From Anisus vortex (taxonomy: Eukaryota > Mollusca > Gastropoda > Planorbidae), in the NCBI GenBank assembly GCA_949126835.1, contig OX421503.1:1075001-1139000 (forward strand): a stretch of DNA of 64,000 bases, read 5' to 3'. Every line of letters starts with the position of its first letter. Position 1 is the first letter of the stretch. Position numbers and translations under genes: made by a program. Under the pieces are notes generated by a model, which did no database searches, was not told where the DNA came from, and worked only from the letters and a program-made list of their open reading frames with translations. Of the stretch, positions 42,626-54,236 are shown one piece after another.

Positions 42626-43700
42626 ATAATCAGCCATCTATAGACTAACAGCTTGATAATAAATAAAATTAAATATTTACTAATTTAGATTAACAAAAAA
42701 CACACAAAAGCGAAAAAGTGAAAAAAGAACTGAACCTAGAACCCAGAAAAAGTCCTCCTTAAACTAAGTCACATGATCTGAGTGTTTTTATAGCCCATGA
42801 ATCGTTAAATAAACACCACCGAAACAATCATGCATAGTCCACATACTCCCTTCACTTTGGAACGTAACCATACGAACTTGCTTAATTTCAGTCCTATCAT
42901 TAGCGAAGAGTATATCTAAGGCATATCACGTGATTCTTCATGATGGTTATGTTGTCATTGGTCAGTGTCATCTTCTTTTGTTTTATTTCCCAGTATAGTT
43001 GAATGTCTTCAATATATATTTTTTTTCTAGGCCTATATCTTGGTTTTATTTTTGCTTAATAGTTCTTCAATTTATCTTTGTCAAATTGTACTAAATCTCT
43101 TTTTTTCTAAAAAAAAATGTCAAACTGGTAGTGTAATATAACAATAAAGCACTTATAGGAGTTACTATTGCGGAACTCCTAGTCTTATAATAACATGTAG
43201 AATTACCGTTTGTTAAATTCTTAAACCATCACATTCAAGTCTATTTGAATGTCCCGCGACTCAAAAGGTAAAAGGTTTATTATTTTTGAAGGGATCGCGA
43301 GCCAATCAAATAAAAGTTACGTGAAAAAATTTTAAACAAGCTCAATTCCCCGGTGTGACCGGGGACAAAATGAAAAAGGCAATGTGTAAACTACAGATAA
43401 AACATTCATAAACTACAAAAACAGAAAGCTAGAGATCTAAAAATGTTAAAACTATAATTATTATTACTGTAAACATTTAGGAAAGTAGTTGAAAATAAAT
43501 ATTTTAAATATTATATATTTTAAAATATATTTTAATAAGTTAAAAATGGGCAAGTCGTTTTATTTAACAAAACAACTAAATTGCCCGGCGTTGCCCGTGG
43601 AAAAAGTACATAGACCTTGGCTCTAAAGCAACAAATGTATAAACTACAATGATCAGAAAGCAATAACAACTTTAATAATATAAATATTATTTAAAATCAA
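42626..43700. other. No supported gene
   Basis: AT-rich intergenic sequence between unit 2 and the solo LTR. No splice-phased exon seen. Confidence 0.4.
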
Positions 43701-43706
43701 TATTGT

Positions 43707-46242
43707 TGTTACAGTTCAGTTTATTCACTGCACAGGGTCGGCTCTAGGGTTTTTGGCGCCCTAGGCGAAAACAAATTCTGCGCCCGCATTAAAAAGCCTT
43801 TTGCGTGTCTGCCGGGTATGGAACTTCGGAAATGTCTTTTTGTTAATAATTGTTAATTGGGCTATACCAAACAAAGAATTGTATTTTATGACCTTTGATT
43901 AATGACGGGATATGTAAATAAAATAGTTTAATCAAAATAGATTAATAATTAGAAATCTAAATTGTTATTAGAAAATTTAAATAACATACAGTTTTACATT
44001 AGGTATATATGTTTATAGGTTTAATAATTGCATTGCATTATGTACAGTTCTGTTAATAAAAAACAGAAAGTAACAGTTAGATTACAGATAGTTTTTCTGT
44101 TTTTATATTTTTTTAAACAATACACAAAGACTACTTGATATTGCTTGATATAGGATTATTGTTTTCTTGACTACGGTCCAAAAGTCACTTTTACTGTTTA
44201 TCAGTATTTATACTCCTATAGACTAAAACCGTTATAGGTCCTTTTTTGCTTTCTGCTTAGCAAAGTCTTGTGTCAGGGCTTTTGAGTCTGTCTTGCTATC
44301 TCACTTTCAATAGAAATTGTCGCCAGACCCGAAAGTCTCTCCTGACACATTGTACTACACAGATAGGTTTTAATTAGCTTAAGTTTTGAAAAACTTCGTT
44401 CAGCACTAGCTGCGGAAAGTGGCAACGTAAGCAAAATACGAAGGGCTATACAAATGTTAGGAAATCCATTTTCAAGATTATGTTGGTAAATGTAGTTGAG
44501 GACTTCTTTAGGGTTTGATACTGAGTCATGGAGAGGATGAAAAATTGCTCATAGTTTAGAACACTGACGTACAGCAGCAATGTAAGATTCATTCAAACCT
44601 TCATATTTTTCAATTGTTAATGTTTTTGCACATCGGCTTAATCTCTGATGTAGTCTTGTTTTAAAGGTCCGAAATGGTGAATAAAAATCCATAGACACCA
44701 GATACTTTATTTAACTGGGAAAATCTTTCTTTTACCACATTAGCAGCTGTGTCTAAAGCAGCAACATAACAGTAAATCTTGAAACTTTCTGAGAGGGTCA
44801 CCTGCAATATTTACAGATTCATATGTGAATTCACAATCAACCATTTCCTTTTTTTTTTTAGTTCGGACCTTCTCTTCTCAAATACTGGTTCCATTCCACG
44901 CAACTTTTAATGCTACTTCATTAGCATCAACCAGAACTCTATTGAACTCTAAATCACTTCTAGCTGTAACAAAAAACTCTTCCATTTTTTTCAGATGACT
45001 AACTGCTCTCTGAAGACTCAAGTCCTTTTCTTGCAGTATCTTAATAGTTATATTTACTTAAAACAAAATGTTGTGCTATGTGACAAGTCCAGCAATAAAC
45101 TTGAAGTTGGGATATTTTTAAGTAATCCAAGTGCTTTTACCTTCACAATACTGCCACTAGATTCATTTGGTGTCATCAAAAATCTCTTCCAAAGCATCAC
45201 AAACATGAGATAACTGGTACCGCAGAGGTGTTAGTGCATCAATTCGACTGGACCATCTTGTGCCACTTAGGGGATTTAATGTACTCGTTTTCGTAATTAA
45301 CAGTCTGAAAATGCACTAAAACAACAACTGCACTGCCAATGCAAATAGCTCAGCGAATTCACGACTTACGATTCACGAACTGATTTGAAGGTCACGGTCA
45401 CGTCACTATGATATTCCACCGCCGCATGGCGACCAGGCTGTGGCCGGGGGAAGTGAAGGGTTGCCTTTTTTGCACTCAGCTACGCATAGCAAGGTTGCCA
45501 AACTAACTAGCCTACTGTTAGGGCATACTTTCATTTTTTCTAAGACAACTTAAATAAAATTCCCTTCTCCTTTCGTTACCTAGTAATCCATCTACTTATG
45601 CTAGTAGCGCCCAGACGCGCTAAACTTTTATATAGTATATATTTTTAAATCCCCAAATTTAAAAAAAATCCTCAATTTTGCGCCCCAAAAAATTTTGCGC
45701 CCTAGGCAGCCGCCTAGTTCGCCTATATGGATGACCCGGCCCTGTCACTGCTACATGGTTTTAAACAGTTAAACAAGTGAGTGAAGTTTTTCCCTAAATA
45801 AACAAACAGTAGTGAAGTGTGCAAAAGAAGAATGTAAGAAAATCATGATTTTGTATGAGTGGCCAAGAGTTAACAAGGAAGAGAATAGTAGGGTAAAAGT
45901 TTAGTACATGTTGGATTCTTGAGATAGAAGGTTGTTTTTATAATTAGTTCTGTTGAACTAAAAGTGTTTAACTTAACTAAATAATTTTTTAAGGAGCTAG
46001 ATATAGTGCTCTAGTTATGATAATTATATGATCATATATGAAGAAATCAGTCATGAAGATTTTATGATACAATTGACAATGTATGTAAAAGAAATTATTG
46101 TGAACCCTGAGCTTTGTCCATTGATGTTTTATATATAATAAACTTCTCGTCTGAATTGATCCAATATGTGCTCAACTTTCTGTTATCAGTATTCAGTATA
46201 TAATATTACACGCCTAAGAAATAAATAAATAATGCTGTAACA
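43707..46242 (+). mobile_element. Solo LTR interrupted by a hAT transposon
   Basis: Begins TGTTACAG and ends CTGTAACA, flanked by the 5-base duplication ATTGT (43702-43706 and 46243-46247). Without the hAT insertion it is about 516 bases and matches 60782-61335. TG...CA ends, inverted termini and a 5-base duplication fit a solo LTR left by LTR-LTR recombination. Confidence 0.75.
43733..45744 (-). mobile_element. hAT transposon with decayed transposase
   Basis: Ends CAGGGTCGGCTC and the inverse of GACCCGGCCCTG. The 8-base duplication TCACTGCA/TCACTGCT (43725-43732, 45745-45752) is diagnostic of hAT. On the minus strand about 44290-44470 reads LPLSAASAERSFSKLKLIKT and STMCQERLSGLATISIE, the hAT C-terminal dimerisation region. 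Stops (for example after TQKP) and frame changes make it inactive. The empty site is preserved in the related LTR near 60801-60812. Confidence 0.85.
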
Positions 46243-46247
46243 ATTGT

Positions 46248-46869
46248 AATTGGGTTTAAAAAAGCATGTATTTTTATTTAACAAAAAAGTTTGGACTATC
46301 CCTGTGGATGAGAATCAAACACCCGTTTTTAGCGTGCTTAAAAATTTAATTATTAGATTTTAATTACTAAAATCATTTTAGGACAGTTTTAAGTCCTAAA
46401 GTCCTTACAATCATTTTCTTGAAAGTAATATTATTGGATTTTTTTTTTAAATAGAAGAAAACCCAGATCGCCCGCATGGCAGACGAAGCAAGTATCTGTG
46501 CTTAAATACGTGTACTCTAGGTAGGATAAGTTCAACTTTAAAGATCAAAAATTAACAAGCTTGTTATAGTTGATAGGAAGACAAATAAATAAATAATTTA
46601 ATAAATAGTATAAACGTATAAGATATATACAACAATCAATCATGTTATTTTTTCAGAACATATGCAAATAATGAATTATATATTTTTCCATGACATGAAC
46701 CAATACGGCTCTTATGTAACGAAAGAATTTGCATCGGTTTGTAGTTTGCAATAGAATCAACACGCGGCGAGTCGGAGGTTGGAGGGAGGGGGGGTCTGAT
46801 AGGGTAAATCAGGGTTAGTGTTGAAAATTTGCTCATTGCAGATGTTCTCTTCATACACTGCGTCATGCA
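46248..46869. other. No supported gene
   Basis: AT-rich sequence downstream of the solo LTR, with a G-rich patch at about 46780-46796. No exon seen. Confidence 0.4.
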
Positions 46870-47200
46870 TCATCAAGTGCTCTGTGGAAAAGACTTAGAT
46901 ATTTCTTGCATTATAACCACACGTTTCTGCTGTGAACTTCATTAGGGAAAAGGCAATCCTCGTCTGTTCCAGACTTGTCTTCAAGTAACTGATTTGCTTT
47001 ATCATACAGGAGTGAGGTTGCCTAGCTGAGGTCCTTTAATGTTTTACAAGCTCCGAAACAAAAGAAATGATTGAACTGATCCACATCTGTCAGATCCTTC
47101 CCAGATGTCAGAGTTATTATTGTTTTGTCGACATCACATCCAACGTGAACGAACTGAACTTGACACTTCAGGAAAAGGATAACACAGTCAGCAATTAGGG
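46870..47200 (-). pseudogene. Unrecognised coding-like remnant
   Basis: Minus-strand text looks coding: HVGCDVDKTIITLTSGKDLT, DVDQFNHFFCFGACKTLKDL, then a stop, then SLLYDKANQLLEDKSGTDED and CLFPNEVHSRNVWL followed by another stop. I do not recognise the family. It could be a transposon gene remnant, or a decayed tail exon of the neighbouring receptor. No splice sites fit clearly. Confidence 0.3.
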
Positions 47201-47390
47201 GCCGATCGAAGCCAAATTTTCCGTTTCGTCCGAAAACGAAACCATACCGAAAATTAAACATTACTTTTGGCCGAAACCGAAACTGAAATTAAAAGTTTAG
47301 TTAAACCTTTAGCCGAAAGCGAACGTGAAACCGAGAGATGCATTTTGCCTACTTTCGGTGCCGAAACCGAATTTCGGTCGGCAACTATCT
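47200..47390. repeat. CCGAAACCGAA-rich block
   Basis: Repeated CCGAAAC and CCGAAA motifs in both orientations, of a kind common in degenerate hAT-like and other non-autonomous DNA elements. No clear ends. Confidence 0.4.
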
Positions 47391-48024
47391 GTAATCTCTA
47401 AAAAATCATTCAAGGATGACCAATAAATATATCCAGATTTGAAGCACAACTGGAAAGATAATTTTTGTTTCTCATTAAAAAAGATTCAGAGTTTCAAAAC
47501 GTTTTTCGCAACAATCGTCAAAGATAAATCATTTATATAAGTCAGGAATAACATTTCCAGAGAGCCACTCTTATGTTCCGAAATCCGTTTCATTGTATTC
47601 TTGATGATGTGACAGTTAAACTATAGTTGGAGCTCGTTAACTGACTTGTAAGTATTCTACAGAAAGATTATGCGGCACACAAACGTCATTTTGCCATTTG
47701 TCCGGATCACTGTGAAATTGTTTGGGGACCCCTTCTCAAGGTAGCATGTGATATATATTAAAATAAAAATTATCGACATAATAATATATTTCTTATGCGA
47801 GACTTGATATAATAGACCAATTTTACATATATATTTAATTATCTGTTCGTCTCTTAGCAGCTGGATTATATATCTATGTTCATATATTTTTTTAACATGC
47901 AAGTAATCTAAACAAAATGCATCTACATTAAATAAAACTTTTACCTTTGAGTTGGTATCATGTAAATATCAACAACTACAATTTGGAATTATACAAAACA
48001 GCAAAAAATAAAACAAATGTTAGT

Positions 48025-48251
48025 TTAGACCATCCCCAATTCTTCCAGTACTTTGTTGTTACTATATTGCAATCTATGTTGTGTCATTCTCGCAATATTA
48101 TCTGTAACACTGTCATTGACATATATATGTGGTGTATCTACGGTGACATGACTACACTCTATACATCCAATTTCTTGCTGAGTCCGAGATTTTTTATGAA
48201 TTTTTGAATAGTGGTGTATCTTGATGCAGGATTGTCTCTTCCAAATTATCA
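48025..48251 (-). CDS. Receptor (-) exon 9: cytoplasmic tail
   Basis: 227 bases from phase 1 to TAA (48025-48027). It completes the helix (LIIW), then KRQSCIKIHHYSKIHKKSR, and ends in a region with YVN and YSN. No CARD and no other known domain. Confidence 0.65.
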
Positions 48252-51200
48252 CTTTTTAAAATGAGGGAAAAAAGTATGATTGATATATTTATTAGATAAA
48301 TTACCAAACTGTACCTGGAAAATAATTACATAGGCCTGTATCTACAAAATAAAATGAAGAAAAATACTAAGTTGAATTGTTTTAAAAAGTTTAGGTAAGA
48401 CAAAAGTTATGGAAAACAATTTAAATCTAATAAATGTAATAGGGATAAAAATAAAAATAAAAGTTCGGTGTAAACTTATCCCTGGCTGAGAATGTAACCC
48501 CTGTCTCTCGCTTCTCTAACATCTAATTATTAGTTAATACTTACTAACATTTATCCAAGGAATACGTCATGAAATTCTTTATAATCTTACAAAAGTAAAC
48601 ATCTTTTTTTCTGTGTTAAGTTAGACCTATTATTGATTATTACAGAAAATAGGATTCCATAAGGATAAAGACATCCGTGTCACTCATGTGGCAGTCAGGG
48701 GACACTAATCATTTCGCTTAGAGGGGCATGCAATTAGCGAGGTCTCAATAATAAATAAAAGAAATGACAATAAGGTCACGTATCTTTAAATTAAGCAATA
48801 GGAATCATATTTGACACACACAGCATACTTTATATATATATATATATATATAAAATATATATAAATAGTATTATATATATAAATATATATATAACATTGT
48901 TTATCTAGAAAATTTGCAATTATTAAAACTATTAAGGTTTTTTAACATTTTAGCAATTTAACATTTTCCATAAATCACAATGTTAAACGGCTTCTTTAGA
49001 CATATACTTACATAGTACGAAGAAAAGAATAGCCATTCCAATGAAGACTAAAAGGAATATCTTTAAAGTGTCAAAAGTTGAACTGTCTACTGTACACTGA
49101 CTATTTACCACAATGGGACCTAGAAGTGGATCAATGCATTACATACATCTATTACTATGTAATGACTTAAACTGTTGGAGGGGGGGGGGTGTTAATAAAA
49201 AAATATGCGGCAATAGCATTCCTAAAAAGAAATTAATAGATAAAAGATAAATAGATAAAAATAAATGAAATGTATTCTACCTCTAAAATCAATGTTTTTC
49301 GTATAAATCGTTTAAATGCACCTAAGTTATGCAAACACTTTTTCGGTGATTTTTATTTTTGCCACACACACACACAAAACTAGTCTAAACCGTGAACCCA
49401 AACCCATAAAGGTTAAATATTAAAATTAAAAAATGAAATAGGCATATATGTGAGTCATCGGCACAGTTATTCTAATCCACGTATTTAAAAAGCGAAAACG
49501 AGTGTTTTCCCACAGACGCTGAACATATCGAAAGACAAACAGACCGATAGACTTTCCGTAGCGCCTTTCATTTTAAAATGGCGAAGGCGAAGTTCTTTTT
49601 TATAGCTTGTTTGGTCACTTCGTTAAAGAACAATTCCTTCATTTTCCAACTTTCCTTCATAATCCAACTATACTGTATCCTTCTTTTTTTCTTTTTGCTA
49701 TCCCTGTCAGCCTCTTTTTTTTATGCTCTTAAACGCTTTCCTATTTATGTTATATATAGGCCTATTTTTCGTTGTTGTATTTTTCTGATTTTTTTCTAAC
49801 TATGTCTTTCCATTTTCTTTATTTCTATGAATCTTTTTTGTATCGCTCGCCATTTCTCTTCTTCTCTCTAACTCATCGATACCTTTCTATCTCTCAATAT
49901 CTTTATTTCACTTTTTTTATCTTTTTAAATCTATTGATATGTTTTTTTCCGTTAAAATAATGTTGTTTTTTTCTATTTTTCCCTCTTTTCATTTACGTTT
50001 CCCTAAATGCCCTATTTTCCTTTTTCACTCTCTTTCTCTTCTTTTCTTTCTCTCTATCTCCCTATTTTATTTCTCTATCTTTCTTTCTCTCTCTCTCTCA
50101 CACCTTCTTTTTTTCTTTCTCTCTTTCTCTTTTCTGTCTCTATCTTTCTCTCTCTTTTTTTTTCTTTATTACTCTCTCTATTATTTCTATCTCTCTATCT
50201 TTGTTCTTTGCTTTCTCTCCCCTCTCTCTCTCTCTTTTTTTTTCTCTGGAAAATATTTTAAAGTCTTTTGCTATGATCACTAAAGGTCCCCCAGGTTGCT
50301 GTAACTAAAACAAACACAATTTTTTTAGGAATATATAAATCAAAGAGAAAGATTCTTTTATCTTTACGCCATACAATATAAAAAAAAGAAAGCTTACCTA
50401 TCATGTCAATAGGCAATGTATTGTCCACGTCTATAGCTTTGTCGCTCAAAATAATTCTGACAGCTATATAATAAATTCCATTCGGTAAAGTTGAAATCGT
50501 TATGTCAGCAAAACACTTGGATCGATTATTTTCTTTGACAGACTTGGTTCTTAGTTTCTGAATTTCTTGTTCTGTTTGTGACTCCACCTGGAATCAAATG
50601 GTCAATTATACAATAGAGTCTTTAGAAATATTTACTATAATATAAAGATCTACGTGTTCTGAAAAGAGTCCAAAATTAAAATCGATTTTTGTTCGATCTT
50701 TTGCTTTAAGTTTGTAATGAAAAAAGTTTTATTATAATGGAAATATATTCAGACGTGGCGACTTCTAGAAACGTAATTTGAAAGATAAAAAAATCATATA
50801 GTAATAAAATGAAAAGTGTTTACATTTGTTTTTAAATGACGTCCCATTTAAAGTCAATAAATAAATTGTATTTGTAATAATCCCCTTTTTTTTAAAACCA
50901 GTTCGAATTAGCTTTTGTTGGTTTTAACTTCACCACTTACTAGATTTTCTTTTATTTGGAATTCACAATCTAAATCTTCTTCATGATCATGTTCAAAAGG
51001 ACACACTACATCGAGTGTAGACATGAGGTAAATCACACTACATTTTACTGTGGGTGACACTGGGTAAAAAAAAAATGTATTACAGTATCGGTATAAAGAA
51101 GTAGAGATGAGAATCGATCCGAACCAGAACACAATACACGAACTTGGGTTACCAACGACCCGAACCGAACCTGAACTTTAAAATGTGGTTCGATTTCCAT

Positions 51201-54200
51201 CTCAAGTATAAAGTTGTCATGGGTTATAAAAAACGAACAGTAAAAGCAATTAAATGTATAACGTATTTGATTACCGACCTATTACATTGGTTTCAGCGAT
51301 AATCTGGTTTGCCTGTGTAACCAAGTCTATATCTGTAGCTGCCGGCAGTGAATCTACACAAAGTGAAATTGTATTAAACTCACTAAGCTTTTGGCAATTG
51401 GTGCCCAATATTTCGCTTGTATCTGAAAAGGAAACTAATTAAAATATATGTCTTCTTTTTAATTTTTTGTTCATAGACAATAAATATAAGATTTCTTTAA
51501 AACAATAATAACATTTTGCATATTTAAACCTAAATCTAATATATGTTGTATCTAAGGACAATATCATTCACTTTAAAGTCTAATTGCAACCAGGGACGAA
51601 GACATACACTTTTTTCAGGCTGGGCTTAATTTTCGGGTGGTAAACATTTATCAATGTTTAAAAACAAAGTGTTGAAAAATATTTTTGGGAAAAAAAAATA
51701 TCAGCGCTCCTTGAATCAGTTAAATGACAGATAATTTGCATTGCCTGAATCTAATTTTGCAAAAGTCGTGGTATTTTGTTGAGTTTTATAAAGACTCTTC
51801 TGAGTCTTCTGAGTTATGAAAAGAGTCAAGATTGGTTGATACTTTATACTAGCTAGAAATACGAAAAGGCAGATAGGGCATTGTGATGGTCACTTTATCC
51901 TCCCTGTATGTTAAGGGCAAGGAAAACAATGAGGTCAGCGCTTCTGCACTAGTCCTACACATGCCCTACAAGAGTTATTTTTTAGATGTGCACGGTAAAT
52001 GAAGTAAACTATCACTTTGATGGAAAACTAATGTTTAAAATCAATGCATTAAAATAAAAATATGGACATGTTGACCTGTAATGTATTTTTCTATAACGAT
52101 TTAATGAATATTTATTTTCTTTTTTATAAATTGATATATTTACCTTTGATATTGAAATAAACCTGAGCTTCAGCCAGGTTTTCATTGATGTTCACTCTTC
52201 GATACATTGAAATACTGATATTATAGGCGCCTGAATTCAACTCTTTCGTGGGTAAATTTGTGACGCACTTTGAACGAATGTAATCATCGTCATTTCTTGT
52301 TACACGCTCTTCTTTGTGAAGTAGTATGATTGGCATCAAATCATTGTTCTTCAAATAACAACAAAATTGATAACATACTTTAAAATTTAAATACTTAGTA
52401 AAAAACAAAAACAAAAAATCGACTTTCAGAAACGTTGATAAGTAGGTAGATTGCTAAAAAAAGGGTAGTTAGGCTAGATGGATTGGATAAACATATAAAA
52501 ATATCAAGTGGTAATTGGTGGATTTATCGCTAATTGTGTGATGACAGAACAATTGTTTGATGATGATAGATTGATGGATTGTTGACAGATAGTTTGATTG
52601 ATGACAGATTGATTGATTGTTGACAGTTAGATTGATTGTTGACACATATATTGATTGTTGACATATATATTGATTGTTTGTTGATAAATTATTTGATTGT
52701 TGATAGATTTATTGATTGTTTACAGATATATTAATTGATTGTTGACAGATATATTAATTGATTGTTGACATATAGATTGATTGTTGACAGATAGATTGAT
52801 TGTTGACAGAAAGATTGATTGTTGACAGATAGATTGATCTTTTGTTAATAAATTATTTGATTGTTGATAGATTTATTGATTGCTGACAGATTTATTAATG
52901 GATTGTTGATAGAAAGGATTGATTGAATGTATAATTTGTTTGGCAGACAGTCAGAAAACTAGAGATATATATATTATATATACATGGATCGATTGATGGA
53001 TTGATGGATGGATAAGTGGATGGAGTAGTATTCAGATAGATATATAAATAAACGAATGGAAGGATGAATGAATAAATAGATCAAACAAGTAGATCAATAA
53101 ACATGTACTATCGGCAAAATCATGCATGGAAAGATATATAATATAAATTGAAAGCAATGACAGAAAACATATTGAAATATCTTATTTGTAAAAAAAAGTT
53201 ATAAGAACTTTTATAAATCTGTTTGTCTGCTATTTTTATGGTTGCTATGTCAATTTTTTTTTTCAACCTAAGTATACATAAAACTCAAAGATGAATGTGA
53301 TAGAGTCATTTAAAATTGTCAGGTAAGCCAAATGTTTAAACATATTTTAGACAGGTTTCCAATTTTAAATGTGACTTTAGTTTTATCAAAACAAACAAAA
53401 GTTGACAACTTACAGAATAGTTCACTTCAAATGTGCATTTTGCATCTATATCAGCTTTTTCAGCTAGACAAATAATATTGATGTCTTGACCTATTTCCAC
53501 GTTGCAGGTAAAGTTTCTCACTCTTTCTGTTACAATATAAAGACAACAAAGTTGGTCAATAAATTGAATAGCATAATGTTGCTATTTGACTATAACTCAA
53601 TGAGTGCTAAAATTCGATATTTTCATAGTTTCAACAATGGCACATTTTTAAAATAGTTCGCTGTCAAAATAATGTCGTTTTATGACTTAAAATCTAATAA
53701 ATTGTAACATTTGTAAAAGTTATATTTTAAACAAAAATTAAATAACATACCATGCGTTTTGAGAAAATACTGCTTGAGGACATATTCTTTATTAACTGAC
53801 CAATGGAGAAATTTAAGAATCCAAAGGCCCCTATCGTCTGCTGTCACTGAGATTATTGTATGGTTGACAAGTAGAGAGCCTCCGTGAGATTCAACGCTCA
53901 AATATATTCCTTCATAATAGTTATCACAGGTGAGTTTGTCAACATGACATGTAGAAAACATGGTATCATTCTTTAGCAAACCTATCATGGCGCGTCCATT
54001 TGTCAGGTATAAAGTTGATAAATAGGTAAATGGTTGCCTCTCTTCAACTACGGTAATTTCGATAGCTTTAAAAGTTACAAAGAAAAAAAAATATAAGTAA
54101 ATGTAAACTATATTTTACTTGCTATAAAGATAAACATACGAATAATTTTTGCGCTAATTAATTTACCTTGCGTTAAGGACCATATTGTTAACACTGCAAT

Positions 54201-54236
54201 AAAAAAGTGAAAACGAATCCCAACTAAATTAATCAT
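48025..54236 (-). CDS. Nine-exon type-I single-pass receptor-like protein, 496 aa
   Basis: Exons on the minus strand: 54167-54236, 53751-54065, 53414-53526, 52144-52348, 51279-51422, 50941-51059, 50398-50587, 49012-49119, 48025-48251. They total 1491 bases: 496 codons plus TAA, all GT-AG, one continuous frame. The protein has a signal peptide (MINLVGIRFHFFIAVLTIWS), an ectodomain of about 380 residues in two modules, a helix at about 404-425 followed by WKR, and a 71-residue tail. Each module is three exons with phases 1-1, 1-0, 0-1 and cysteine counts 2, 3, 1, so the modules are tandem duplicates. DDRGLW in module 1 recalls the D-x-G turn of Ig folds; Ig-like is an inference. N-glycosylation sites NDT, NHT, NFT, NIS, NRS. 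The tail has YVN (465) and YSN (484), matches to pYxN SH2-binding sites. I do not recognise the family. The architecture resembles single-pass receptors in Biomphalaria resistance clusters (inference). Confidence 0.72.
48830..48890. repeat. AT microsatellite, hairpin-forming
   Basis: About 60 bases of TATATA with short interruptions, in the last intron of the minus-strand receptor gene. Confidence 0.8.
49012..49119 (-). CDS. Receptor (-) exon 8: transmembrane
   Basis: 108 bases, phase 1-1. A juxtamembrane cysteine, then IFLLVFIGMAILFFVL. Same phases as the transmembrane exons at 22094 and 39343. Confidence 0.75.
49985..50240. repeat. Polypyrimidine tract (+ strand) in a receptor intron
   Basis: C/T-rich, with CTCTCTCT and TTTCTTT motifs. 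Polypurine in the transcript sense of the minus-strand gene. Produces spurious Ser/Leu/Phe-rich reading frames. Confidence 0.85.
50398..50587 (-). CDS. Receptor (-) exon 7: module 2, part B2
   Basis: 190 bases, phase 0-1, one cysteine (NRSKCFADI), then TLPNGIYYIAVRIIL, which parallels the GAYNISISMY end of exon 4. Confidence 0.72.
50941..51059 (-). CDS. Receptor (-) exon 6: module 2, part B1
   Basis: 119 bases, phase 1-0, three cysteines (VKCSVI, VVCPFE, LDCEFQ). Acceptor after a strong T-run (TTTTTACCCAG), donor GTAAGT. Confidence 0.7.
51279..51422 (-). CDS. Receptor (-) exon 5: module 2, part A
   Basis: 144 bases, phase 1-1, two cysteines (LGTNCQKL, ISLCVDSL). The donor chosen (G|GTCGGT) is weak but is the only one keeping phase. 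An alternative at 51286 (AAT|GTAATA) would break the frame. Confidence 0.6.
52144..52348 (-). CDS. Receptor (-) exon 4: module 1, part B2
   Basis: 205 bases, phase 0-1, one cysteine (YIRSKCVTNL), ending in the strand-like GAYNISISMY. It has the same length and phases as the + strand exon 56737-56941. Confidence 0.75.
52530..52935. repeat. GATT/TTGACAGATA degenerate satellite
   Basis: Imperfect repeats around GATTGATTGTTGACAGATA in the third intron of the minus-strand receptor gene. Confidence 0.85.
53414..53526 (-). CDS. Receptor (-) exon 3: module 1, part B1
   Basis: 113 bases, phase 1-0. Three cysteines in FTCNVEIGQDINIICLAE and AKCTFEV. Spacing similar to exon 6 and to the last exon of the + strand gene. 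Confidence 0.72.
53751..54065 (-). CDS. Receptor (-) exon 2: module 1, part A
   Basis: 315 bases, phase 1-1. Two cysteines (STCHVDKLTC), sequon NHT, and the DDRGLWILKF strand that suggests an Ig-like fold. Confidence 0.75.
54167..54236 (-). CDS. Receptor (-) exon 1: signal peptide
   Basis: ATG at 54236-54234, 23 codons plus one base, donor G|GTAAAT. Hydrophobic core HFFIAVLTIWSL, with a probable cleavage after SLTQA. Confidence 0.75.

Noticed and set aside
49578..50283. Ser/Leu/Phe-rich plus-strand reading frames
   Set aside because: By-products of the polypyrimidine tract in an intron of the minus-strand receptor gene.
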